A stretch of 64,000 nt of DNA, taken from Streptomyces varsoviensis (GTDB lineage: Bacteria > Actinomycetota > Actinomycetes > Streptomycetales > Streptomycetaceae). The notes beneath the pieces were generated by a model. That model saw only the letters and a program-made list of their open reading frames with translations. It ran no database searches and was not told the origin of the DNA. This document shows positions 14,747-23,521 of the stretch, in pieces. A program made the translations under genes and the position numbers. The DNA is taken from positions 1-64,000 of the forward strand of contig NZ_JOBF01000014.1 in the NCBI RefSeq assembly GCF_000718635.1. The letters are read 5' to 3'. Position 1 is the stretch's first letter, and each line of letters starts with the position of its first letter.

Positions 14747-15178
14747 ATGACAGTGCGATCGCGGGCCTTTCCGCACCGGACACGGCGCTTCGCCATACTG
14801 GCCGCCGGCGCGGCCGTCCTGCTCACCACCGGGGCGGGCACGGCCGGCGCGACGGCCTCCGTCCCGCGGCAGCCCACGAAGGCCACGGCCGCGGCCTCAC
14901 CGCAGCTCGCCCGCGACTGCCCCTCCGGGGCGCTGTGTGTGCACGGTTTCGACGAGAAGAACGGTCAGAGCGGCCCCTACTACTGGAAGGACCTGTACTA
15001 CTGCGGCGAATTCGGGCTCGGCGACTTCGTCCCCACCTACTACGTCAACAACCAGACCAAGGGGACAGTCGGGCAGTTCCGGGACAAGAACCACGCTCTC
15101 AAGCAGAAGACCGGGCCCGCCCCCAGCCAGGGCAAGGTGAACGACGGCTATCACGTCTGGTACGCCCAGCCCTGCTAG
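14747..15178 (+). CDS. Secreted peptidase-inhibitor I36-like protein
   Basis: The 143-aa protein has a twin-Arg-containing but Sec-like signal peptide (to about residue 35, GTAGATA) and a mature domain with RDCPSGALCVHGF, GPYYWKDLYYCGEFGLGDFV and a C-terminal WYAQPC. The spaced Cys and aromatic-rich beta strands resemble the I36/beta-gamma-crystallin-like Streptomyces metalloprotease inhibitor family. It is presumably secreted, possibly as an inhibitor of an extracellular protease. RBS AAAGGA supports the ATG at 14747. A perfect hairpin terminator follows directly after the stop. Confidence 0.75.
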   Translation: MTVRSRAFPHRTRRFAILAAGAAVLLTTGAGTAGATASVPRQPTKATAAASPQLARDCPSGALCVHGFDEKNGQSGPYYWKDLYYCGEFGLGDFVPTYYVNNQTKGTVGQFRDKNHALKQKTGPAPSQGKVNDGYHVWYAQPC

Positions 15179-15192
15179 AGGTACGTCATCGT

Positions 15193-15233
15193 GCGCGTTA
15201 CGCCCGGGTCGAGACAGACTGGGCGTAACGCGC
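15193..15233 (+). terminator. Strong hairpin terminator
   Basis: GCGCGTTACGCCC (15193-15205) pairs perfectly over 13 bases with GGGCGTAACGCGC (15221-15233), with a 15-base loop. It lies 15 bases after the I36-like gene stop codon. Confidence 0.85.
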
Positions 15234-15565
15234 GCTCTGCGCGGTGTCGGCTTCGCCGACTGGGGAACGACGGACGCCTACGCGGCCATGGCGGCCTACG
15301 GCCCCATGTGGCGGTGACCTCGGACGTCATGGGGCAAGCGCACTTTCCGCGACCCGCTGTCGGCCCTGCCCCGCACGGTCGCGGTCCGCCGTCGTGAATG
15401 GCCCGGGACTCCTGGCCCGGGGCCCCTGACTCGGGTCTCGTGGCCCGGAACTCGTGGCTCGGGGCTCGTCGGGCGGGGTGTCGGGCCGGTCTTCGGCGTC
15501 GGGCGGGGCATGCTGGGCTGCCGGTGGTGAGTTCCGCTCTCTTGGACGCTGTGGGGCACGGGTGC
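15234..15565. other. 332-bp intergenic region
   Basis: It holds no convincing gene. The part at 15400-15490 is made of imperfect CTCGTGGCCCGG/CTCGGGGCTCG-like repeats, read as open frame on both strands but without codon bias or RBS. The promoter of the GCS2 gene should lie here. Confidence 0.5.
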
Positions 15566-16768
15566 ATGTCGGTGACGAGCGAACCGGTTCCGACGTTGGG
15601 TGTGGAGGAGGAGTTCTTCCTCGTCGACCCGGACGACGGGGCTGTCCGGGAGGCCGCTTCGCGCGTGCTGCCCGCGGCGGTGGCAGCGGTGGGCGGGCTG
15701 GTCTCCGGTGAGTTCAGCGAATACCAGGTGGAGGGCAAGACGCCCCCTTGTTCGGACGGGGCCGGCCTCCTGGCGCGGATCGCCCGCGTGCGCGCGGCGC
15801 TGTCCGCGGCCGCCGGCGCCGAGGGCCTGCGGATCGTGGCCTCGGGCACGCCGGTCCTGGGCGTCGCGGACCCGGTGCCGGTACGAGCGGACCCGCGCTA
15901 CGACGCCGGCGTACGGGCATACCGCGGGTTGCAGGAGTCGTTCGTGTTCTCCGCCCTGCAGACCCATGTGGCGGTGCCCGGGCGCGAGGCCGCCGTGCTG
16001 GTGGGCAACCACCTGCGGCCGTGGCTGCCGACGCTGGTGGCGATCGCGGCGAACTCCCCCTTCCGGGCCGGGCGCGACAGTGGGTACGCGAGCTGGCGGG
16101 CCGTCGCCCTGGCGCAGTGGCCGATCGCGGGCCCTCCCCCCTTCTTCCGTGATGCCGCCGATCACGACCGTCTCGTCGCGCGGCTGCTCGACAGCGGCGC
16201 CGCGCTCGACGAGCACAATCTCTTCTGGGACGTCCGCCCGTGCGACCGCCTGGGCACCGTGGAGATCCGGGTGATGGACGCCAACGCCGGGCCGGCGGAG
16301 ACGGTGGCGTTCGCGCTGCTGGCGCGGGCGTTGGTGATGGACGCGGTGGAGCGGGTGGGGCGGGGCGACCCGGGGCCGATCATCGAGGATGCCTGGCTGC
16401 GCGCGGCGTACTGGCGCGGCGCCCGCGATGGCTGGACGGGGCAGGGCATCGACCAGCGCAGCGGCAGGCCGGTGCCCGCCGCGCGCATGGCCGGTCGGCT
16501 GCTGGAGCTGGTGCGGCCGGGCCTGGAGGCCCGCGGGGAGTGGCGCTGGGTCGCCGCTGTGCTGGGACGGCTGGCCCGCGAGGGCGGCGGCGCCGGCCGG
16601 CAGCGGGCCGCGTTCGCCCGGGACCGCCGTCTGCGCGACGTGGTCGACGACCTGGCCGCGCGCACCACGACCGCGCCCGGCTTCGCCACGTACTCCTCCG
16701 TGCCGGGCGCCGTGCTCACCCGTACGGCGCGACCGCTCCCCGAGCCCCCGGCCCCGCGTACGACGTGA
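15566..16768 (+). CDS. GCS2-family carboxylate-amine ligase (YbdK/glutamate-cysteine ligase-like)
   Basis: The 400-aa ATP-grasp-like ligase starts with TLGVEEEFFLVDPDDG, the substrate/metal-binding N-terminal signature of the GCS2 family. EGLRIVASGTPV, ALQTHVAVPGREAAV, HLRPWLPTLVAIAANSPF and CDRLGTVEIRVMDANAG follow, all hallmark motifs. The family makes gamma-glutamylcysteine or related gamma-glutamyl amides in the cytosol. In actinomycetes it includes the weak YbdK enzymes and EgtA of ergothioneine synthesis; no egt genes are adjacent, so the generic name is used. The frame is open to 15398, but ATG at 15566 gives the usual family N-terminus. It reads away from a strong terminator. Confidence 0.85.
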   Translation: MSVTSEPVPTLGVEEEFFLVDPDDGAVREAASRVLPAAVAAVGGLVSGEFSEYQVEGKTPPCSDGAGLLARIARVRAALSAAAGAEGLRIVASGTPVLGVADPVPVRADPRYDAGVRAYRGLQESFVFSALQTHVAVPGREAAVLVGNHLRPWLPTLVAIAANSPFRAGRDSGYASWRAVALAQWPIAGPPPFFRDAADHDRLVARLLDSGAALDEHNLFWDVRPCDRLGTVEIRVMDANAGPAETVAFALLARALVMDAVERVGRGDPGPIIEDAWLRAAYWRGARDGWTGQGIDQRSGRPVPAARMAGRLLELVRPGLEARGEWRWVAAVLGRLAREGGGAGRQRAAFARDRRLRDVVDDLAARTTTAPGFATYSSVPGAVLTRTARPLPEPPAPRTT

Positions 16769-16836
16769 GGCGCCTTCCCGGCATCCTCCCGGCACCCTCC
16801 CCGCGCCTTCCCGGGCCGAGACGGGAACTCCTCGGC

Positions 16837-16878
16837 ACCACGCCGATCTCACCACACCGATCTCACCACGCCGACCCC
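16837..16878 (+). repeat. Three tandem 14-bp repeats upstream of the methyltransferase gene
   Basis: ACCACGCCGATCTC, ACCACACCGATCTC and ACCACGCCGACCCC are contiguous at 16837, 16851 and 16865, ending 94 bases before the methyltransferase start. A promoter-region binding array is possible. Confidence 0.7.
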
Positions 16879-16972
16879 TCCACACCTCCAAACCAGGACA
16901 AACCAGTCATCTACTGTCGGGTGGATAGTGTCCAGCGCGTCCTCCGGGGCGCTTGTGCTCAAGGAGGAGCAC

Positions 16973-17842
16973 GTGAGGGAGCCGATCGCGGACGAAGCGC
17001 GGGCCGGTACGTCGTGGTGGGACCCGGAGGGCGGATTCTTCGGGGACCTGTACCGGGAGGCCGACGACTCGCTGCACACGTTCTTCGGGGACGGGACGCG
17101 GCTGGGCGAGCGGACGGCGGCCGAGGTGGACGGCGTCATCCGCAGGTGCGAGCTGGCGGCGGGCTCCCGGGTGCTGGACTGCCCGTGCGGCTACGGCCGC
17201 CACAGCGTCGGACTCGCCCGCCGCGGGATGGACGTGATCGGCCTCGACATCAACCCCGGCTTCCTCGACGCGGCCCGGGACGCCGCCGCCCAGGCGGGCG
17301 TCCCGGTCAGCCTGGTGCGAGGCGACATGAGGAGGCTGCCGGAGCTGGCACCCGTCGACGCCGTGATCAACATGTTCTACTCCTTCGGGTTCTTCACCCC
17401 CGAGGAGGATCTGAAGGTGCTCCGGGAATTCCACCGCGTACTGAAGCCCTCCGGACGCCTCCTGATGCACACGATGGTGACCGTGCCCGCCCTGACCGAC
17501 GGGCGTATCCCGGCCGAGGAACGGCGCCGCCTGGCCAGCGGCCGCACCCTGGTCTCACGCCGCGGGCTCGATCCGCGCACCGGCAGGGAGAACGGCGCGT
17601 GGATGATCGTGGACGACGACGGAACCGAACATCCGATGGCCCCCTACAGCGTGCGGATCTACACCCCCCAGGAGTTCGCCGACCTGTGCCTCGAAGCCGG
17701 CTTCGCCTCGGTCACCAGCTACGGCGACTGGGAGGGCGCCCCGTACGACGACGCCTCCGCCAGCCTGATCGTCGTCGCCGACCGGGGGCCGAACGACACG
17801 GCTCCCTCCCGCCGCGGTCGGTTCAGCCCAGTTCAGGGATGA
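16973..17842 (+). CDS. Class I SAM-dependent methyltransferase
   Basis: This 289-aa enzyme has motif I VLDCPCGYGRHSVGLARRG (about residue 67), motif II acidic loop GLDINPGFL, VRGDMRRLP (motif III-like) and the post-motif strand GRLLMHTM. The Cys-containing PCGYGRHS variant of the Gly loop is seen in actinobacterial metabolite methyltransferases. GTG at 16973 follows a perfect AAGGAGG (16961-16967), so this start is preferred over an upstream ATG at 16928. The 3' end overlaps the convergent F420-oxidoreductase gene by 20 bases. Substrate unknown. Confidence 0.85.
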   Translation: MREPIADEARAGTSWWDPEGGFFGDLYREADDSLHTFFGDGTRLGERTAAEVDGVIRRCELAAGSRVLDCPCGYGRHSVGLARRGMDVIGLDINPGFLDAARDAAAQAGVPVSLVRGDMRRLPELAPVDAVINMFYSFGFFTPEEDLKVLREFHRVLKPSGRLLMHTMVTVPALTDGRIPAEERRRLASGRTLVSRRGLDPRTGRENGAWMIVDDDGTEHPMAPYSVRIYTPQEFADLCLEAGFASVTSYGDWEGAPYDDASASLIVVADRGPNDTAPSRRGRFSPVQG

Positions 17843-18821
17843 TCCGGTCCCCGTACGCGTCGATCGTCGTCTCCTTCGCGTCGTGCATCGCGTACAGCGC
17901 GAACTGGTCGACGCCCAGGTCCCGTAGCACGCGCAGCTTCTCCTCGTGCGCCTCCACCGGCCCCAGCAGGCAGAAGCGGTCCACGATCTCGTCGGGGACG
18001 AAGGCGGTGTCGGGGTTGCCGCTGCGCCCGTGGTGCGCGTAGTCGTAGCCCTCGCGGGCCTTGATGTAGGCGGTCAGGGCCTCGGGGACCAGGTCGGAGT
18101 GTTCGCCGTAGCGGGTCACCAGGTCGGCGACGTGGTTGCCGACCATGCCGCCGAACCAGCGGCACTGTTCCCGGGCGTGGGCGAGGTCGTCGCCCACGTA
18201 CGCCGGGGCGGCTACGCAGATCTTGACATCCGAGGGGTCGCGGCCCGCCCCCGCCGCCGCGTCCCTGACCGCCTTGATCATCCACTCGGTCAGATACGGG
18301 TCGGCGAGCTGGAGGATGAAGCCGTCGGCCTCGCGGCCCGCGAGGGCCAGCGCCTTCGGCCCGTACGCCGCCATCCACACCGGCAGCTTCCCGTCGCGTA
18401 CCCAGGGGAAGCGCAGCGGGGTGCCGTCGACCGATATCTCGCGGCCTTCGGCGAGTTCGCGGATGACGTGCATGGACTCGCTGAGTGTGGCCAGGGAGTT
18501 GGGTTTGCGGCCGGCCACGCGCATGGCGGAGTCGCCGCGGCCGATGCCGCAGACGGTGCGGTTGCCGTACATGTCGTTGAGGGTGGCGAAGGTGGAGGCG
18601 GTGACCTCCGGGGTGCGGGTCGAGGGGTTGGTGACCATCGGGCCGACGATCAGCCGCTCGGTGTGGTCCAGGATGCGGCTGTAGATGACGAACGGCTCCT
18701 GCCACAGCACGGCCGAGTCGAAGGTCCAGCCGTAGGTGAAGCCGCGCCGCTCCGCGTGCCGCATCAGGTCGACGACGGCGGTGGCGGGCGGGTCGGTCTG
18801 AAGGACGAGTCCGAAGTCCAT
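17823..18821 (-). CDS. F420-dependent LLM-class oxidoreductase (TIGR03842-like)
   Basis: This 332-aa luciferase-fold enzyme begins MDFGLVLQTDPPATAVVDL and carries ERRGFTYGWTFDSAVLWQEP, IVGPMVTNPSTRTPE, NRTVCGIGRGDSAMRVAG and VWMAAYGPKALALAG, the pattern of the actinobacterial TIGR03842/Mer-like clade that uses coenzyme F420. ATG at 18821 is chosen because AGGAGG sits seven bases upstream; a GTG at 18827 is too close to it. It is the last gene of the pyrimidine operon, 16 bases after the dihydropyrimidinase stop. The context suggests a redox step on uracil, thymine or a product. The family function is not established. Confidence 0.85.
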   Translation of the reverse strand: MDFGLVLQTDPPATAVVDLMRHAERRGFTYGWTFDSAVLWQEPFVIYSRILDHTERLIVGPMVTNPSTRTPEVTASTFATLNDMYGNRTVCGIGRGDSAMRVAGRKPNSLATLSESMHVIRELAEGREISVDGTPLRFPWVRDGKLPVWMAAYGPKALALAGREADGFILQLADPYLTEWMIKAVRDAAAGAGRDPSDVKICVAAPAYVGDDLAHAREQCRWFGGMVGNHVADLVTRYGEHSDLVPEALTAYIKAREGYDYAHHGRSGNPDTAFVPDEIVDRFCLLGPVEAHEEKLRVLRDLGVDQFALYAMHDAKETTIDAYGDRIIPELG

Positions 18822-18837
18822 GTCCACGCCTCCTGGC

Positions 18838-20238
18838 TCAGGTCAGGTACTGACAGGTGCCGCGCGGCACGTAGCGGCCGTGTCCGGCGCGCCCGGTGAA
18901 CTGCCGCTGGTCGAGTACGGCCGTACCGCGCGAGAGCACGGTCTCGACCCGGCCCGTGATCCTCTTCCCCTCGTACGCCGAGTAGTCGACGTTCATGTGG
19001 TGTGTGGCCGCCGAGATCGTCTGCTCGGCGTGCGGGTCGTAGATGACGACGTCGGCGTCCGCGCCCGGCGCGATGGTGCCCTTCTTCGGGTACAGGCCGA
19101 ACATCCGGGCCGGGGCCGCGCAGGCGATGTCGATCCAGCGGCGGCGCGAGATGTGCCCGTCCACGACGGCCTGGTGGAGGAGGTCCATCCGGTTCTCCAC
19201 GCCCGGCATCCCGTTGGGGATCTTCGAGAAGTCCCCGCGTCCCAGCTCCTTCTGGCCGGTGAAGCAGAACGGGCAGTGGTCCGTGGAGACCACCTGGAGA
19301 TCGTCCCCGCGCAGCCCGCGCCACAGCGCCTCCTGGTGCTCACGGGGGCGCAGCGGCGTGCTGCACACGTACTTCGCGCCCTCGAAGTCCGGCTCGGCGA
19401 GGTTGTCGGTGGACAGGAACAGGTACTGCGGGCATGTCTCCCCGAAGACGTTCAGCCCCTTGTCGCGGGCCAGCGTCAGCTCCGCCACGGCCTCCTCGGC
19501 CGAGACGTGCACGATGTAGAGCGGCGCCCCGGCGACGCGCGCGAGCTGGATGGCGCGGTGGGTGGCCTCGGCTTCGAGGAGCGTCTTGCGGACCTCGCCG
19601 TGGTAGCGGGGGTCGGTACGGCCCTCCGCGAGGGCCTGTTCCACGAGCACGTCGATGGCGATGCCGTTCTCGGCGTGCATCATGATCAGCCCGCCGTTGC
19701 CGGCGGAGCGCTGCATCGCGCGCAGGATCTGCCCGTCGTCGCTGTAGAACACCCCCGGATAGGCCATGAACAGCTTGAAGGAGGTGACCCCCTCCCCCAC
19801 CAGCAGGTCCATCTCCTTGAGCGTGCCCTCGTTCACATCGGAGAGGATCATGTGGAAGGCGTAGTCGACGGCGCACTGGGCGTCGGATTTCGCGTGCCAG
19901 AGGTCGAGCCCCTCGCGCAGCGCCTGGCCGCGCGTCTGGACCGCGAAGTCGACGATGGTGGTGGTGCCGCCCCAGGCGGCGGCGCGGGTCCCGGTCTCGA
20001 AGGAGTCGGCGGAGAAGGTGCCGCCGAAGGGGAAGTCCATGTGCGTATGGGCGTCGATCCCGCCGGGGATCACGTACTTTCCGGTGGCGTCGATCGTACG
20101 GTCGGCCGTCCAGCCGGCGGCGTACGCGCTGTCCGAGGCGGCCAGGGCGACGATCTTCTCGTCCTCGATCAGGACGTCCGCCCGGGTCTCCTCGGCGGCG
20201 GTGACGACCAGGCCGCCCTCGATGAGTGTGCGGGTCAT
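18838..20238 (-). CDS. hydA: Dihydropyrimidinase (D-hydantoinase)
   Basis: The 466-aa amidohydrolase opens the ring of dihydrouracil or dihydrothymine to N-carbamoyl-beta-amino acids. The binuclear zinc site is visible: GGIDAHTHMDFPFGG (His64, His66), carboxylated Lys155 in GVTSFKLFMAYPG, His in MHAENG and IVHVSAEEA, and Asp in VVSTDHCPFCF. Family length is normal. ATG at 20238 overlaps the aminotransferase stop (ATGA). The reading frame extends upstream to 21120 but that is a shadow of the aminotransferase gene. It is the third gene of the operon. Confidence 0.92.
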   Translation of the reverse strand: MTRTLIEGGLVVTAAEETRADVLIEDEKIVALAASDSAYAAGWTADRTIDATGKYVIPGGIDAHTHMDFPFGGTFSADSFETGTRAAAWGGTTTIVDFAVQTRGQALREGLDLWHAKSDAQCAVDYAFHMILSDVNEGTLKEMDLLVGEGVTSFKLFMAYPGVFYSDDGQILRAMQRSAGNGGLIMMHAENGIAIDVLVEQALAEGRTDPRYHGEVRKTLLEAEATHRAIQLARVAGAPLYIVHVSAEEAVAELTLARDKGLNVFGETCPQYLFLSTDNLAEPDFEGAKYVCSTPLRPREHQEALWRGLRGDDLQVVSTDHCPFCFTGQKELGRGDFSKIPNGMPGVENRMDLLHQAVVDGHISRRRWIDIACAAPARMFGLYPKKGTIAPGADADVVIYDPHAEQTISAATHHMNVDYSAYEGKRITGRVETVLSRGTAVLDQRQFTGRAGHGRYVPRGTCQYLT

Positions 20239-21578
20239 GGCTGTCCGCCCCCTTCCATGTCTCTGCTGTCGTCGAGCCCGCCGATCTCCGTCTGCGCCTG
20301 GCGCAGCGCGTCTTCGAGGTGGTCCGCGCCCTCCTCCGCCTCCGCGATGGTTAGCGACAGCGGCGGCGCGACGCGCAGTACGTTGCCGTCGCGTCCGCCC
20401 TTGCCGACCAGCAGGCCCCGCTCGCGGGCGCGTTCGAGGGCGATGGTGGCGGCGCGCGGCGAGGGCGAGCCGTCGGCGTGGACCAGTTCCACGCCGATCA
20501 TCAGGCCCCGGCCGCGTACTTCCCGTACGACCGGGAGTTGGGCGGCGACGGCGCGGAGCCGTTCGATGAGGAGGCCGCCGACGCGGCGGGCGTTGCCCTG
20601 GAGGTCGTGTTCCAGGAGGTAGGTGAGGTTGGCGAGGCCCGCGGCCATGGTGACGGGGGAGCCGCCGAAGGTGGAGATGGAGTTGGCGTCGAGGCAGTTC
20701 ATGACGGAGGCGCGGGCGACGACGCCGCCGATGGACATGCCGTTGCCGATGCCCTTGGCGAAGGTGAGGAGGTCGGGCGGGCCGGCCCGGCCGTGGGCCT
20801 GCCAGCCCCAGAAGTGTTCGCCGGTGCGGCCCCAGCCGGTCTGCACCTCGTCGGTGATCCACAGGATGCCGTGGGCTTCGAGGACTTCGCGGAAGGCGGC
20901 GAGGAGCCCGTCGGGCGGGTTGGTGAACCCGCCGACGCCCTGGACGGGTTCGGCGATGAGGGCGGCGACGTTGCCGTGCGTCTGGCTGAGCATGTCGGTG
21001 AGGTCCGCCACGCAGGCCGCGATGTACTGGGCGTCCGTCAGGTGGGCGTACGGGCCGTCGGTGCGGACGCCGCCGTGGACGTACAGCGTCTGGAGCGGCG
21101 AGAGGCTGGTCGGCGACCAACGGGAGTTGCCGGTGATCCCGATGGAGGCGAAGGAACGGCCGTGGTAGCTGTTGCGCAGCGCCAGGACCTGGTTGGAGCG
21201 GCGGTAGGAGGTGGCGAGCAGCAGGGCCGCGTCGTTGGCCTCGGTGCCGGAGGTGGTGAAGAAGACGCGGGCGTCCGGGATGCCGGAGAGCTGGGCGATC
21301 CGCTCCGCCAGGTCGATCATCGGGCGGTTGAGGTAGAGGGTGGAGGTGTGCAGGATGCGGGCGGCCTGGTCGCTGACGGCCTTGGTGACCTCGGGGAGGG
21401 CGTGGGCGGTCATGGTGGTGAGGATGCCGCCGAAGAAGTCGAGGTAGCGGTTGCCCTCGGCGTCCCAGACGTGGCGGCCCTCGCCGTGGGTGAGCTCCAG
21501 CGGCCGCTCGTAGTAGAGCGAGAGCCAGTCCGGCATGACCGCCTGGTGGCGGGCGTGCAGGGAGGCGGGGGTGGTCAT
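20235..21578 (-). CDS. Class III PLP-dependent aminotransferase (beta-alanine/beta-aminoisobutyrate type)
   Basis: The 447-aa enzyme has the class III signature: GEGRHVWDAEGNRYLDFFGG, FFTTSGTEANDAALLLA, AEPVQGVGGF, WITDEVQTGWGRTG and the PLP-lysine region LLTFAKGIGNGMSIGG. Gene order between beta-ureidopropionase and dihydropyrimidinase suggests that it transaminates beta-alanine or beta-aminoisobutyrate to the semialdehyde with pyruvate or 2-oxoglutarate as acceptor. The C-terminus has an acidic AEAEEGADHLEDAL extension. The ATG at 21578 overlaps the upstream stop by ATGA, and its own stop overlaps the next start, so translation is coupled. Confidence 0.88.
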   Translation of the reverse strand: MTTPASLHARHQAVMPDWLSLYYERPLELTHGEGRHVWDAEGNRYLDFFGGILTTMTAHALPEVTKAVSDQAARILHTSTLYLNRPMIDLAERIAQLSGIPDARVFFTTSGTEANDAALLLATSYRRSNQVLALRNSYHGRSFASIGITGNSRWSPTSLSPLQTLYVHGGVRTDGPYAHLTDAQYIAACVADLTDMLSQTHGNVAALIAEPVQGVGGFTNPPDGLLAAFREVLEAHGILWITDEVQTGWGRTGEHFWGWQAHGRAGPPDLLTFAKGIGNGMSIGGVVARASVMNCLDANSISTFGGSPVTMAAGLANLTYLLEHDLQGNARRVGGLLIERLRAVAAQLPVVREVRGRGLMIGVELVHADGSPSPRAATIALERARERGLLVGKGGRDGNVLRVAPPLSLTIAEAEEGADHLEDALRQAQTEIGGLDDSRDMEGGGQP

Positions 21579-22417
21579 GGCTGTACCAGGCCGTCGTAGG
21601 CGTCGGGCCTGCGGTCCCGGTAGAACGCCCACTGGTGGCGGACCTCGTCGATGAGGGAGAGGTCCAGGTCGCGCACGACCAGCTCCTCCTTGGTGTCGCT
21701 GGCCTTCTCGCCGACGAACTGGCCGCGGGGGTCGACGAAGTACGAGGTGCCGTAGAAGTCGTTGTCGCCGTACTCCTCCGTGCCGACCCGGTTGATCGCG
21801 GCGATGAAGTACTCGTTCGCCACGGCGGCGGCGGGCTGTTCGAGCTGCCAGAGGTAGGCGGAGAGGCCGCGCGAGGTGGCGGAGGGGTTGTAGACGATCT
21901 GCGCGCCGCCGAGGCCGAGGGCGCGCCAGCCCTCGGGGAAGTGGCGGTCGTAGCAGATGTAGACGCCGACCTTGCCCACCGCGGTGTCGAAGACGGGCCA
22001 GCCGGCGTTGCCGGGGCGGAAGTAGAACTTCTCCCAGAACCCCTTGACCTGCGGGATGTGGTGTTTGCGGTACTTGCCGAGGTAGCTGCCGTCGGCGTCG
22101 ATGACGGCCGCGGTGTTGTAGTAGAAGCCGGGCTGGTCCACCTCGTAGACGGGCACGACGATCACCATGCCGGTCTCCCGGGCGAGGTCCCGCATCCGGC
22201 GTACGGTCGGGCCGTCGGGTACGGGTTCGGCCCAGCGGTAGTGCTCCTCGTCCTGGACCTGGCAGAAGTAGGGAGCGTTGAAGACTTCCTGGAACCCGAT
22301 CACCTTCGCGCCCTGGGCGGCGGCCGCGCGGGCGTGCTCCTCGTGCTTGGCGATCATCGATTCGGTGTCACCGGTCCAGCTCGCCTGGACGAGTGCGGCG
22401 CGGACGATTTCGGCCAT
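21575..22417 (-). CDS. Nitrilase-superfamily beta-ureidopropionase (N-carbamoyl-beta-alanine amidohydrolase)
   Basis: This 280-aa nitrilase-fold enzyme has the catalytic triad Glu44 (GFQEVFNAPYF), Lys118 (GKYRKHHIP) and Cys155 (GVYICYDRHFPEGW). The segment NPSATSRGLSAYLWQLEQPA is typical of beta-ureidopropionases. It converts N-carbamoyl-beta-alanine into beta-alanine, CO2 and NH3, the last step of reductive pyrimidine degradation. RBS AAAGGAG precedes ATG 22417. It is the first gene of the four-gene operon; the promoter should be in the 296 bases upstream, where TCGGCCTT-like short repeats occur at 22459-22508. Confidence 0.9.
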   Translation of the reverse strand: MAEIVRAALVQASWTGDTESMIAKHEEHARAAAAQGAKVIGFQEVFNAPYFCQVQDEEHYRWAEPVPDGPTVRRMRDLARETGMVIVVPVYEVDQPGFYYNTAAVIDADGSYLGKYRKHHIPQVKGFWEKFYFRPGNAGWPVFDTAVGKVGVYICYDRHFPEGWRALGLGGAQIVYNPSATSRGLSAYLWQLEQPAAAVANEYFIAAINRVGTEEYGDNDFYGTSYFVDPRGQFVGEKASDTKEELVVRDLDLSLIDEVRHQWAFYRDRRPDAYDGLVQP

Positions 22418-22610
22418 GAACTGCTCCTTTGCCGGGGCGTCAACCAGGCTGACCACGCGTCGGCCTTCTCGGCCCTTATCGGCCTCCTCGACCTTTTCGG
22501 CCTTCCCACCCCCACGATCACAGCAGGCGAATCGGCCGAATCGATCTAGTCGATCTACGTGTGGATGTGACCGTATGACCCGCCACGGACTGTGGCAAGG
22601 GTCCCGCCGC

Positions 22611-22643
22611 GCCGCGTCCCGGTGATGTCGGCCGGGACGCGGC
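22611..22643 (-). terminator. Hairpin terminator after the SAM methyltransferase gene
   Basis: GCCGCGTCCCGG (22611-22622) pairs perfectly with CCGGGACGCGGC (22632-22643) around a 9-base loop. It lies downstream of the minus-strand methyltransferase and upstream of the pyrimidine operon, separating the two units. Confidence 0.75.
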
Positions 22644-22713
22644 ACGGCGGGGGCGGGCTCCTCCGCTCAGGCCGCGGTCACGGCGTTCGCACCCGGGCCG
22701 CCGCCGCGGACTC

Positions 22714-23487
22714 TCACGCCCGGGCCACGACCGTGAACAGCGTCGAGGAGGCCACGAACGGCCCCTCGGACAGGGACGCGAACCAGGCGCGGCCGCGGCT
22801 CTCGTCCATGTACCCGGCGTCGATGGCGCGCCGGGTGTTGCGGCCCAGGCCCAGGATCTTGTCGGCGAGTCCGGCGTCGCGGAAGACCGGCGTGGTGGCC
22901 GTGACGGCGTCGACGGTGAACCCGGCCGCCTCGGCCAGGCGCGGCAGCCGCCGGCCGATCGTGGCGTTGCGGACGGCGACTTCGGTGGTGTAGCGGGTGA
23001 AGGCGCGGGAGGTTTCGAGGTCGTCCGAGTCGACGACGAGGGTGTCCCAGTCGGGCTCGGCCAGCCCGATGACACAGCCGGGCCGGGCGACGCGGCGCAG
23101 TTCGGCGAGGACCTTGGCGGGGTCGGCGACGTGCATCAGGACGCGGTCGATATGCGCCCGGTCGACGCTGCCGTCGGCCACCGGCAGGGCGTGCGCGTCG
23201 CCGTCGCGCAGTTCGACCCAGGGGCGGTCGGCCATCCGGTTGGCCGCCTCCGCGAGCATCGCGGGGTCCTGGTCGACGCCGATGACGCGGCCGGACTCGC
23301 CGACGCCGGCGGCCAGTCCGCCGAGGTCCGTGCCGGGACCGCACCCCACGTCCAGGGCGGTCTGGCCCGGCCGCAGGTCGAGGGCTTCGAGCAGGGTCTC
23401 CTTGTACGAGCGGCCGGCCGCGAGAGCGGCGACCTGTGTCATGTAAGCGATCTTGTTCGGTCGGTCTACGCCGAGTGCGTCACTCAT
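22714..23487 (-). CDS. Class I SAM-dependent methyltransferase (Methyltransf_11 type)
   Basis: The 257-aa enzyme has motif I ALDVGCGPGTDLGGLAAGVG (about residues 44-63), VIGVDQDPAMLAEA, DGDAHALPVADGSVD and HIDRVLMHVADPAKVLAEL, the UbiE/Methyltransf_11 pattern. Substrate is unknown. It starts at ATG 23487, 35 bases to the left of the 34-bp palindrome, and is divergent from a MarR regulator. It is therefore probably controlled by that MarR protein together with the efflux genes on the other side. It ends before a perfect hairpin terminator. Confidence 0.85.
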   Translation of the reverse strand: MSDALGVDRPNKIAYMTQVAALAAGRSYKETLLEALDLRPGQTALDVGCGPGTDLGGLAAGVGESGRVIGVDQDPAMLAEAANRMADRPWVELRDGDAHALPVADGSVDRAHIDRVLMHVADPAKVLAELRRVARPGCVIGLAEPDWDTLVVDSDDLETSRAFTRYTTEVAVRNATIGRRLPRLAEAAGFTVDAVTATTPVFRDAGLADKILGLGRNTRRAIDAGYMDESRGRAWFASLSEGPFVASSTLFTVVARA

Positions 23488-23521
23488 GGCGGCCAGCCAA
23501 GCACACCGGCGCCGCGGCCAT

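Noticed and set aside
18838..21120. 760-aa minus-strand frame for dihydropyrimidinase
   Set aside because: The first 294 codons are antiframe to the aminotransferase gene; ATG 20238 gives the family start.
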